Source: Macrosoma leucophasiata
Taxonomy: Eukaryota; Arthropoda; Insecta; Lepidoptera; Hedylidae
Direction: 5' to 3'
DNA: 64,000 nucleotides
NCBI GenBank assembly: GCA_036365455.1
Contig: JAWQUS010000022.1
Location: 9,486,001 to 9,550,000, forward strand
Shown here: positions 1 to 12,600 of the stretch, one piece after another
Position numbering within the stretch: the first letter of the stretch is position 1
Layout: each line of letters starts with the position of its first letter
The notes under the pieces: generated by a model
What the model saw: the letters and a program-made list of their open reading frames with translations, nothing else
What the model was told of the DNA's origin: nothing
Databases searched by the model: none
Program-made: the position numbers and the translations under genes

Positions 1-503
1 ACAATAAAATAAAGTAGGTACCTACACGCACGCAAATCAGTTTATACGGAACTAGCTAGCTACCCACTGGCGAGTAGTGGCATCAGTGGCGAGATAGTGT
101 CGAGAAAGCTGCAAGAATGCTGCCGAGAATTTACTTCGCTCTTAGCCATTTTGACATCGCGTGTCATTACTTTTGAACAACTTGTTATTCCGGGAGAATT
201 TAGTATATTTTGAATTCCTTCCGGGAGACGGGAGATTTTAATTTTCAGAGCTCGAATCCGGGAGACTCCCGGAATTCCGGGAGAGGTGGCAACCCTAACC
301 TCAACCCGTCTAAAGTAACCGCAAAAATGTAACTGCAAATCCCGCATTATATGGTGATCACCAACAATGGACTACTCATTTCATCCCATTCCTCCACTAC
401 CTGAACACGCAAGAACCTTCTATAGTGGCAACTCACAAGAACCTTCAATATTGACAACCACAACGAGCACCGCCAAATTATTATAAAATATGTTGTGTAC
501 CAG

Positions 504-606
504 GACACGGACAACTTCACGGGATACCCGACGCGCGTGGACGCGACCACCAACGACTCGGTGCGCGGGGAGTACCCGCTGTTCCTCACCGCCGCCCAGC
601 AAAAAG
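504..606 (+). CDS. sil: SID-1-like exon 1 of the visible part (residues 1-34)
   Basis: Acceptor ...TGTGTACCAG, donor GTAGCT; ends in phase 1. It encodes ectodomain sequence with sequons NFT and NDS and the segment [12 protein letters not shown], which matches the conserved 'pvlfvvrqqkG' strand of SID-1 ectodomains. The reading frame is also open a little upstream, so the acceptor at 503 is the best but not the only choice. Confidence 0.8.
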
Positions 607-3600
607 GTAGCTCGTACTAATTATTTTAAACCCACTAGAATGCAATTAGAATTGATAATCACCTCCCTAATAGTGCTCTTTTTTATGTAATGGGAGTGGC
701 AAATAAACATGCAGTTCACATTTATGATAAGTGGTGACTGCAGCCTATAGACACCCACGTGAAGACCAAGGTCAGAATGCAGATGCGTTACCACTCCTGA
801 GGTCTTAGGTGTTATGCCTCTGTGCCGGAAATTACAGGGCCGTGCTCTCCAGGAGCCTCATTATCCCTACTTCCCTGCTAATATTATAAATGCGAATGTA
901 ACTCTGTCTGTCTGTCTGTCTGTTACCTTTTCACGTCCAAACGACAAACGAACCGATTTTAATGAAAATTTGGTACAGAGATAGAGCTAACTTTGAGAAA
1001 GAACATAGGCTACTTAAATGTTTATAAAACGACATCCACGCGAGCGAAGCTGCAAGCAAGAGCTAGTCTATACAAATAAAATAAAATCGGAGTGTCCGTT
1101 TGTAGTAACAAAATAACCGCCGTTTATTAAATGCGTCTACTACATACATATATGTATACGCGGTACATATGCCAAAACAACATTTTATACAATTTTTGTC
1201 TGTCTGTTTGTCTGTTTGGCGGGGCTAATCTTGGGAACGGCTGGACCGATTTTGACGGGTTTTTCACTGGCAGATAGCTGATGTAATAAGAAGTAACTTA
1301 GGGTTCTTTTATACTAGCTGCGCCCACGACTTCGTGCGGGTAGATAATGAACAATCATATTTTTTTCTCACGTGGACGAAGTCGCGGGCGCAGCTAGTTT
1401 AATTATAAATGCGAATGTAACTCCGTCTGTCTGTTACCTTTTCACGTCCAAACGACTGAACCGATTTGAATGAAATTCGGCACAGAGATAGAGTTGACTT
1501 TGAGAAAGATAATTGACTTTTTAAACGACATCAAGTATGAAACGAATGAATAAACTGTATGTAAACAGGTGTGTCGTCGTGGGAGCTGCCGCTGGTGCTC
1601 CCGACGCCTCACGAGGTGCTGCGCTTCACCCGCACGGCGCGCACGCTGTGTCCGCACGACGCCGGGCCCAGTCAGTGTTCGCATTTCGCTAATTAAATGA
1701 AATTGTAAAATTCTGTGAAGCGCACATGGCCCAGCGGCCGGTGTGATCGTAAGCGATCGACTCGGTTAAGCACTAAGGGCGCGGTCGGGTAGTGTGATGG
1801 GTGACCGCTAGTGGCAAATTAAATGCGCGTTTCCGTGCTTCGGAGGGCACGTTAAGCCGTCGGTCCCGGTTGCTATCGATGGATAGCAGTCGTTAAACCT
1901 TGTCAGAGGCCTTATGGGCGGTTTGAAAACATCCTCCCGGCTCCCGGCTCCCGACTCCCGGCTCCCGGCTCCGGGCTCCCGGCTCCCGGCTCCCGGATCC
2001 CGGATCCCGGCTCCCGGCTTCCGGCTCCCGGATCCCGGCTCCCGGCTCCCGGATCCCGGATCCCGGCTTCCGACTCCCGGCTGCCGGCTGCCGGCTCCCG
2101 GCTCCCGGCTCCCGGCTCCCGGCTCCCGACTCCCGGCTCCCGGCTCCCGGATCCCGGCTTCCGGCTCCCGGCTCCCGGCTGGCTCCCGGCTTATATTTTA
2201 TTTACTTTGGTATTAATCTATTTATTATTGTTTGTACCTACTAGTGTGTATTACATTTATCGTTTTATTAAGTATGTTATTTTAATGGCTTATTATCTGT
2301 TTTATATCCGTATGTATGTACCTTGTATAAGTATTAGTACAATTATCCTTTATTATAAATTTGACATCCGTCGTTCACTCACTAAGGGTCCTGTTGAAAA
2401 CCAGCGTCAGGTACCTTTTATATGAAGGTACCTGACATTTGCTGAACAGGACACCTTTTTGGCAGCCGTGAGACACATATTACGTGTATAGGTATGTATT
2501 AATTTTTAGAAAATGTGTTGTCTTTTCTCTGTTACCTGTTACGTTTTATGTCTGTTTTATGTGTCTCGCTGTGTCAAATAAATGTTTCTTATTCTTATTA
2601 TTCTTATTCTTATTATACAACAATTTGTACCAGTCATCTGTAGGCAAACTCGGGCAAGTGGGGAAGTTGGCAGAATTGTCTACCCGAGAAAAGCCACAAC
2701 CAAACAATTTTTACAATGTGTGAAGCTCGCAATAACCTGCGAAACTATTATATGTATTTTTTTTAATTTAATGGAAGTGGCAAACAAGCATGCCGTTCAC
2801 ATTGATGTTAAGTGATGACTGCAGCCTGTAGACACCCACACTAAGACCAAGGTCAAAATGCAGATGTGTTACCACTCCTGAGGCCTACGGTGTTATGCCT
2901 CTGTGCTGGAAATTACAGGACCGTACATTACCACCTGACCGGAACACGATAGTGCTGAACACTACCATTTAGCGGTAAGTAAATTAGGTAATGCGGTAGT
3001 GCCTACGCCCGCGAGCTCCGTCACTGGTGCTCTACCACCAGTAAATTATATGTTATTTGTATAAATTTTACTACAGATATAACATCCCAGGGTCGGCCCA
3101 CCCTGACCCTGGCCACCTCCAGCCCCCAGAACCTGTCGGTCAGCATCAGACTACGCCGCGTCGTCGACTTCTACGTGCAAGTCAACAAGGTAAAATATTA
3201 TCTCAAGTAGAGTATACAGGGTTATTTGTAACCAGCGCATAAATCGTAAAGGGAGGCTTTGGCTCATCAAGACTAACACTTTTGTAACACAACTTTTTAT
3301 AATTCAATATTTTTTTTACCATACAAAAAATAATAAATAGAATTTGCAGTTCTAATACTTCTTAACTTCACGTTACGTAAACAGCTGACGTCTGTACCTA
3401 TGTAAAAATATACCTATAAAACGTAGTGCTAACAAATGATAGAAGTCCCATTTCAAATGATTTTATTTCTTATCATGTGATGTATTGCGTTTTGGCAAAA
3501 GTCATAGAACAAAAGTTGTTAGTCTTAACGTAACTAACTCACCTTTGACTATTTATGCGTTAGATATATTTAACCCTGTATATCTTAACCTCCTTATTCA

Positions 3601-6600
3601 TAAACGTATTTTAGCTAAAGTGTTGCTAATCTCCTTTGTCTTTTTCCATCCTGCACATTTGACAATGCAACTGACAAAGACAAAGCATTCTATAGCTAAA
3701 AAGTATCTAATGTACGTTTATGAATAAGAGGGTTAGTATTCAAAGACATTATAACAAATGGACCGAGAATACGCACTGATTTATATTAGTATAAATTAAT
3801 TTTACTGGTGGTAGAGCTCCAGAGACGGAGCTCGCGGGCGTAGAAACCACCGCATTACCTAATATACTTGACGCTAAATGGTATTGTTCAGCACTGTCGC
3901 GTTCCGGTCAGGTGGTAATGTACGGTCCTGTAATTTCCGGCATAGAGGCATAACACCTTAGGCCTCAGGAGTGGTAACGCATCTGAATTTACACCTTGGT
4001 CTTTGTGTGGGTGTCAATAGGCTGCAGCATCACTTAACATCAATGTGAACTGCAAGCTTGTTTGCCACTTCGTTATTATAAAAAAAAACAGTGTTCAATT
4101 GACCACTGTTAGCTGTGACCATACAATTTAGGGGTCAGTCTTATCTAGTGCTTTAGTATCAGAATCAGAAACTCATTTATGCACTAAGGGTGACAGGCAC
4201 CTCTTATGACACGTCAAAAACCATTAAAATAAATACAAGTGAATAACAATTGATATACATGTCAAACAAGATAAAAAATATATGTATAGTCAAGAATATT
4301 ACTAAGATAAAGCTAAATATAATATACTAATGTAGAAAGTATATCAGTAGAATGTCTCATTTCCCCTTTACAAACTGATAACAAAGAGTAAAAAGAAAAG
4401 AAAAAGAGTCATTCCTTGTCATTCTCCGGCAGAGTTCCAAAGGCCAATATGATCTGAGAAAAAGTACGTAATAAGTTTATAATAAAGTTAATAATTAATA
4501 TTGTTCACCAGGCGGTGGAGCTGAACGTGACCCCCAGCACGCCGGAGTACTACTACTTCTCCTTCGATCGCGACCCCTGGAACGCTTCCTACCAGGGTTT
4601 CCTACCGCGGTGAGTACCTTCACGACCAGCCAGAAACGATGATACCCTACCTACCTTACCCTAAAGGTAGTAAGGTAGTAAAGCTCCAGTGACAAAGTTC
4701 GACGGCGTAGACACAAGCACAACCCTTTTTTTTATAAATACGCTTATACTCACAGCCCCATGCTAGGTATAAACTTGTATCGTGGGTGCGTTGTACACAT
4801 ACAACACTTACACAAACACCCACAAACGAAACAAATATCTGTAGGCCATACATATATTTGCTCCTTTCGGGGATCGAACCCGCGATCTTTCGAATCAAAC
4901 GATCGTCTCTATATCTAATTATTTGTTAGTGAATATGAGGTGGACCACCAGACTATAGCATGGTCCACCTAGCCCCCCTTATTTCTGCGCCCCTGGGTTA
5001 GAGGTCGTGACCCCTACGACCCTGGCTACGAGCTGGATTCTCCATAAAATGTAATATAATGGTCTAAACAGGTTCAACTACACAATTCCGAAGAGTGTGT
5101 TGCTGATGATCGACTCTGACGATGACGTGTGCGCTGTCGTCTCCATACAGAATAACTCGGTAAGTATGAATGAATGTATGAATGAATGAATGAATGAATG
5201 AAATAACTTTGTAACTTTAGTATCTTACAATGTTCGTCATAGTGAATAAGCTTACGGTTCAAAATCACAAAATTTATTACCATTTTGAACTATGGTGAAT
5301 AACAATAAATACACATGTTATGTCAGTTTAAAAACTGATAATCAATAGAATTGTTTTTATGCTACTATGCGTAAGAGGTGCGCGTCCCTGGTGCGCAGAG
5401 AGCGTGGCAGTACCAATAGCATTCTGAGTATGATCGCTTGTAGATTAGATTGTCTGTACATTAACCGTTGCTGTGCCGTATCAACTGGAACAGACAGACA
5501 AATATTGTAAAAAAAAATGTTTTGGTATAATTATGTACCGTGTATATATGTGCATTTAATATAATAATAAATAATAATGATGGCAACCCATTATACGTCC
5601 CACTGCTGGGCACGAGTCTCTCCCCTTTTTGGGGGGAGGCCTGGAGCTTACTCCACCACGCTGCTCCAATGTGGATTGGTGGAGGTGGGTGGGTTAGTGG
5701 CCAACCCGCTGTCGGATGTTTTCAAACCGTCCATAAGGCCTCCGACAAGGTTTAACGACTGCTATCCATCAAAGCAACCGGGACCGACGGCTTAACGTGC
5801 CCTCCGAAGCACGGAAACGCGCATTTAATTTGCCACTAGCGGTCACCCATCACACTACCCGACCGCGCCCGCAGTGCTTAACCGAGTAGATCGCTTACGA
5901 TCTACACCAGCCGCTGGGCATTAATTTTCATTCCTTGTTGCGTGACGAGCTCATTTATGAGGTTACAATTAGGGCAGAGGTACCTGAAGACACAGTTGCT
6001 AAACTGAAAAAACAAATGAAATCATTAATCGAAGACTTCACACCAGATGAAATATTCGATGAGGATATGAGACCAAGTATGGAGTTACCTATTGTTGGTG
6101 AGAAGTTGAAAGAGCTGCAATCAAACTTAGACAACTAAAAGAAGACTAGAGATCGATACCAACTTACTCGTTCTAAAGCATTATACTGTCATCTTTTATA
6201 CAGGTTGGATAGGGTTACCTGTAAGGAGTCGGTAGATCTGGATTTCAAAGGTATGTTAAAGTCTAAGCTGGATAGGTGTTTTGCGTTAATGAATAGCTTT
6301 CTCACCAAGAAACAGGAAGGAGATCCCTCAGGGTCTATTGATGTTAGGGAATCCTCAAATAGTAGCGAGTGTGTTTCCAAAGTAGATATAAATAAATGGA
6401 ACATTAAGTTTAATGGAATTAATAGTCCATACTCATTTTTGGAGTTGGTCAAGGAGCGTGCGGTAGCGTTTGGAGTGAGTGACACTTTACTTTTCAAGTC
6501 TGCCTTTTGTTTTTTCACTGACCAACCTCTGTTGTGGTATAGGGATGTGAAGGATCAAGTGTCTTCATGGACTGAACTTAGCAATTTGTTGTTAACTGAA

Positions 6601-9600
6601 TTTTCCCCTGTTGATTATGAGTACAGGCTCTTGGGGGAGATTCGTGCTCGTACACAAGGCCAGGATGAACCTGTTCACATTTATTTTGCGGTTATGAATG
6701 GTTTATTTTCGAAATTAAAAAAATCATTGTCTGAGGAGGACAGGTTGGAAATTTCGTTACATAACATTAGGCCCAGGTTTTCACAACAGCTAGCACTACA
6801 CGATGTTACCTCACTCGAGGACCTGAAACAGAAATGTCGGAAACTGGAATCCACAAGTGAGCAAGCTAAGCTTTTTGTGGAACCGTCAAAACATTCTAGT
6901 CTTCATACAGAATATGTGTATAAAGGCAAACCATCTAAGCCTGGCGTTACAGCTGTAGTACAGTGCCCTACTACAAAACAACATTTTCCAAGGCAAACAC
7001 AACAACAAACCTAGTACAATAAAAAATAAGGAATTGTTTTGTTATCGCTGTAAAAATAATACACACAGTACAAAATTTTGAAAAGACAAGCGTATAATCC
7101 GTTTTAAGTGTGGTGAATTGGGGTTTACTTGCTGTTCTTGTCCTAAATGTAGAATTGTTACAAAATCAAAAAACTAACTTGCACGGACCGTAGTAATTTA
7201 AATCCGGATATTGTGGTCGATTTGGATAAAACACAGTGGTTGAACATGGTAAATACCTATTTCAAATATAACACCAATACTTCGGTTTTGTTTGAGCCTA
7301 ATGACAATGATGTTAGACCATATTTAAATGTAAAAATTATGGACTTGACTATTTGTGGTTTATTAGATTCAGGAGCAGCTGTATCTATTGTTGGAAACGG
7401 AGCACATACACATTTCATTAATTTAGGTTATTCTCTGACCCAGACAGGAGAATCATATGTTACTGTTGCAGCCGGATCATCTTGCGTTACAATAGGGTTT
7501 TTAACGTTACCTATCACTTTTAATAATGTTACAAAAATAATCAAATTTCATGTAATACCTACAATAGTGTCAAATTTTATTTTAGGGGTAGACTTTTGAA
7601 AAAAAAATAATTTAATGCCAGAATTTTTTAAGAGTATTAATTATATTAGGCCACTTGTTTGTCTTATAAAAAGTTCAGGCACAGATAATCAAATTAATAA
7701 TATTCAATCTTATAATAATTTGACATCTAAACAACAGGAATTAGCCGAGCTAATGATTAAAAGTTTTTTTAACATTTCTGTTGAATGTAAAGGCCTAGGT
7801 AGGACACCGTTAATAAAACATACAATAAATACGGGTGATTCCTATCCAATTAAGTGTAGACCATACCCTATGTCACCGGAGAAAACTAAGGAATTGCACA
7901 AGGAAGTAGAAAAGATGTGCTCACAAGCTCGATGTGATCACACCAAGTGAGAGTCCGTGGAATAATCCAGTCCTCATGGTACCAAAACCGGATGGAACTT
8001 GGCGTTTTTGTTTGGATTGTAGGAAGCTGAACGCAGTCTCCAAAGGAGATGCTTATGCAATTCCTTATATTCCCCAAATTTTAGACAGTTTAAGAAATGC
8101 TAGGTATATAAGCTCTGTAGATTTTAAATCCAGTTTCTGGCAGATCAGTTTAGATGAACCATCACAAGAAAAGACAGGCTTTACAGTTCCTGGTAGGGGT
8201 CTATTTAAATTTAAAGTCATGCCTTTTGGTTTGTGTGGAGCTCCAGCTCGTCAACAAAGATTAATGGACCAACTTTTTGGTACACCATTTTGTAGTGACA
8301 TAACAAAAGGAATGGTATTCTGTTATGTCGACGATATTATAGTGGTATCAGAAGACTTCGATACACACTTATTGCTACTTAAACGTTTATGTCAGCGTGT
8401 AGAAACCGCAAATTTAACTATAAATTTTGAGATAAGTAATTTTTTCCGACAGTCACTCAAATATTTAGGTTATATTGTTGACGATTTTGGACTCCGAACA
8501 GATCCTGATAAGGTGAATGCTATTTTGGAATTTCCTGTACCAAAAACTTCAAAAGATGTTAAAATTTTCCTTGGAACATGTTTTTGGTACCGGAGGTTTA
8601 TTAGAAATTTTTCGACTTTGGCAGCACCTTTAAATGCGCTCAACAGCACTAAGGTGAAGTTTTTATGGACACCGGAAGCTGATGAAGCGTTTGTGTCTTT
8701 GAAAAATTGTTTAGTTTCTGCTCCTGTTTTAGCTTGTCCGGATTTTGAAAAACCTTTTGCGGTACATTAGATGCGTCCAGTTATGGTATAGGCGGTATGT
8801 TAACACAAAACGTAAACGGGGAGGATCATCCTATAGCATATATCAGTAGGTCTCTGAATAAGAACGAACGTAACTACAGTGCTACGGAAAGAGAGGCTCT
8901 GGCCGTTGTTTTTGCGGTTGAAAAGTTTGAACCGTATCTGGGCACTAGGACTTCCACAGTAGTAACGGATCACGCTTCACTTAAGTGGTTCATGAATTTG
9001 GAGAACCCTACAAGCCGTTTAGCTCGCTGGGGATGTCGGTTGTCTCAATTTAATTTCAATATTGTACACCGTAAGGGGAAAGATAATGTTGTCCCAGATG
9101 CCCTCTCTCGTTTATTGAAAATAGAAGCCGTCGATACTCCAGTTTTATCGAACTGCGACGATGACTGGTATCGTAAGGTACTTAGTGGTTGTACGACACA
9201 TCCCAAAAACTACCCAAATTACAGAGTAGAGAATGGTAAATTGTACCGGTACTGTAAGGGAAAGTATACATTGACACAGGAGTTTGACTGGAAAGAAGCG
9301 GTACCCAAGTCAGGTCGCATTCAGGTTATTTCGGATAATCACGAACCTCCCACCTCAGCACACCTGGGGATTTTCAAAACACACCGTAGCGTGAGTTTAA
9401 GATATTTCTGGCCCGGGATGTATCGTGATATTACAAAATTTATAAAAAATTGTGCAACCTGCTCGGCTTATAAGCATAAGACGACTTTGACACCAGACAA
9501 GATGGGTCAACCCAAACAGTGTTATAGACCTTTCCAAGTCCTGTCAATGGATTGGCTTTCAGTGGCCCCACGTTGGGCGCCACTGAAAGCCGGCTGGTAA

Positions 9601-12600
9601 CCGGGCTCGCAGAATATTTATGAATTACTTGAACCCAGTTTTGTTAATGAAGAATGAATAAAAAGCTGTTTATTTGGTACACTGATATTTATTTATTATT
9701 GTTATTTAATCTATATGTTTTTAAATTGTATCTTACAATTTATTATTACATGTTTTTTACCAATGTGATCCAGTACCCAGTTTGGTACTGGATCACATTG
9801 GTCAAGAAAACAGGGTCGTGAATATCAAATGGGTTCGAGTGGTGACGATTACTGCTCCTTTATTAATTTAATTTATACTTTACTTAATTACCTGTCCCCG
9901 GGCATGGTAATGCCGGTAACCCTAATCCTTTCTACAAATCCTTAAGATGGTACCTTAGTAGACAGCTTACGGAGGGGTCCAGTATTATCTACTCCACTAG
10001 GCTTCAGGGTAACCGGTCACACCCCGCATCCAGAGGTCAGTCAGAATCCTCCTAATTTAAGCATGCCTAAAATCAACAGCATCTAACACCATAATTGGGG
10101 AAGGAAAAAATATTCCAATAATGATCCGTACCTAAAATGTAAGGTGAGAATTCCCCATGTTAAATAAACCCTATGCTAAATTATGAAACCTAACCAAAAG
10201 GAATAAAAAATGTTGGAAATATTTAAAGAAATAAAAACCCGCATCTGAAACAAAATCACACTGGTTACAATCTGCATTATCTCTGTTTGGTTCATGAAGA
10301 ATCTAGTACCAAACTCAACATGAATCAAACAGCCTCCCTATACAAAACTTGTGGAAGTGGAAATAATTACTTACGAGGACTTTTCGCTAATATCTCATAA
10401 CCGAATAAAGCCTCTGCATCCCAACTCCTCCCAAAATTAGGGAAACTGGCTGCAACAAACAACCCAACATGAAGTTATCACACCATTTCTCAAATCGACA
10501 TGTGAACGAGAAAATATCCAAAGATTCTTGAAGATCTTACCTCCATTGATGATAAAAAGCCTATTTAATAGGCATTTAGGCCATGATGGCTAAAATATTT
10601 AAGGCTTTCCTGCCTTTTCATAATTTCGAGTGCGTCACCACTATCTAGTTGGACAGAGAAAAATCAAATGACCGATGACGTCTAATAACCTCTCAGACCT
10701 TCCCCTTTACCGGCCCTGGATTCGCGTCTTTTTCAGACTTTCAGCAACAATGCTAATGAAATTCACCGAATAATGTTTTAATTATGTTGTCGTTATATTT
10801 AATATTTAATTTGGAATAATCGAAATTGTTTTTTTAGACAAATTATAAGTATTAGATAAATTATGTAATCAAACTACGCGTCGTATGGAATACGTGATAC
10901 TATTGATAATGTTGACCTAGTACGGCGGTGATTAACTAGATGGCGTTGTGACCATTTTTAAAACCAGAAAAAATACAACGCTACAATATGTGTTTTTTTT
11001 TTAATGTAATAAAAGTGGCAAACAAGCATGCAGTTTATATTGATGTTAAGTGATGACTACAGCCTATAGACACCCATACAATGACCAGAGGTCAAAATGC
11101 AGATGCGCTGCCACTCCTGAGGCCTAAGGTGTTATGGCCTCTGTGCCTGAAATTGCAGGGCCGTACATTACCACCTGACCGGAACACGATAGTGCTGAAC
11201 ACTACCATTTAGCGGCAAGTATATTAGGTAATGCGGTGGTGCCTACGCCCGCGAGCTCCATCACAAAAAAAAAAGGTATCTTAGAAATACAAAAGGCATT
11301 TCTAAGATACCTTTACAAACACAAGTTTGGTTATTACCCACTCATGTACCCCACGGCTTTCCTCCTGGGGTGCCTCAATTACAACTCCCTGAAGACCAGG
11401 AGAGCCAATGGGCAATTGGTCATTATGTTCAAACTCCTCCGTGGTTTGATTGATGCTCCGTGCCTGCACAATGAGTTGGCTCGTTTATACGTCCCGCCCG
11501 TCCAGGACAAATACTTGCGTGCTAGGAAGCATAAGCTCCTCGCTGTACCATTTACTCGGACAATTGCACACGCTAACTCCTTTGTTCCGCGCGCGCTCTC
11601 TGTGCTCTGTGCTCTATTGGAGGCCTTTCCCGACTTCGACTTGTTTGTGGATGGATGGAAGGCTGTTGTGAGTGTGTGTTTGCAGTTCAGTGAAATCCTC
11701 TGAACATTACTAAATCTTATGTTTTTAATTTAATTTTGTGTATTTTTTTTTTGTTTTGCTATGACATGTATCCGAGTTAGTTAGTGTAATTGGACTTGTT
11801 GTCCGTTCTAGTTAACTATAAATAAATAAATAAATAAAATAAATCACTGGAGCTCTACCACCAGTAGATGTGTTTTAAATTATTGTATATGTGTAAGTAT
11901 ATATTGCTAAATCTATTTATTAATAAAATTTTGAATATTATTAGTGACTATAATAATGCCATAGTTGTAAGAATGTGTTATATGTAATTTATTTTTAACT
12001 TTGCAAAGTATGTACACCCCTTCTTCTATATTGTTATTGTTCGTATCTCTTTCATACTAGGTTGTCTGGCAGAGATCGCTTTAAGCGATAAGACCGCCTA
12101 TTGTGCTCTTATTTTATGAACTATTGTTTTTTTGTATTTTTCTTGTTGTAATGTGTACAATAAAGAGTATTTATTATTCAACCTGCCAGTGCCCGGTGTT
12201 CGACAACGAGGAGGACGTGCTCTACCAGGGCTACCACTTCACCATGACCACTAAAGGGGGCATCACTGTCACTGTAAGTATATACATATATATTATTTAA
12301 CGAAAAATGGAAAGAAAAATTTGACTTCAGGCGAGACTCGAACTCGCGGCCTACTGGGAATCTAGTCCAGCCGCTCTTCCAATTGAGCTACTGAAGTCCT
12401 GCCCGATTTGTCAAATCTGTCCTTCACATTTATTGCATTGCTTTATGGTAGCAGCAGCGCCATCTATTGCCAACTATGCTAGTTAGGCAACCGATATAAT
12501 AGACTTTGCAGTTTATTGAACATCGTAAAGAAGTCGCTTGTGTTTTTTTATGTAATTGGAAGTGGCAAATAACCATGCAGTTCACATTGATGTTAAGTGA

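Larger units (their letters stand above)
5922..9600 (+). mobile_element. Decayed gypsy-type LTR retroelement without recognisable LTRs
   Basis: Gag, zinc-knuckle, protease, reverse transcriptase, RNase H and integrase zinc-finger parts follow each other in the usual Ty3/gypsy order, broken by several stops and frameshifts. The 5' part starts inside gag next to family-C repeat copy 5567-5921. The 3' part ends before the integrase catalytic core. No matching terminal repeats were found on either side, so the element is truncated at both ends. It sits in the intron between SID-1-like exons 5 and 6. Confidence 0.88.

Noticed and set aside
1914..2216. Frame coding for a Pro/Ser/Arg/Leu repeat protein
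   Set aside because: It is the translation of the 7-bp minisatellite plus repeat flank, with no gene context.
6205..6207. Independent start of a gag gene here
   Set aside because: The codon is TTG, and the frame continues upstream through one stop to 5935, so this is the middle of a decayed gag.
12323..12398. Functional tRNA gene
   Set aside because: The anticodon arm does not give a normal 7-nt loop and the segment lies within a dispersed repeat with identical copies; treated as tRNA-like repeat sequence.
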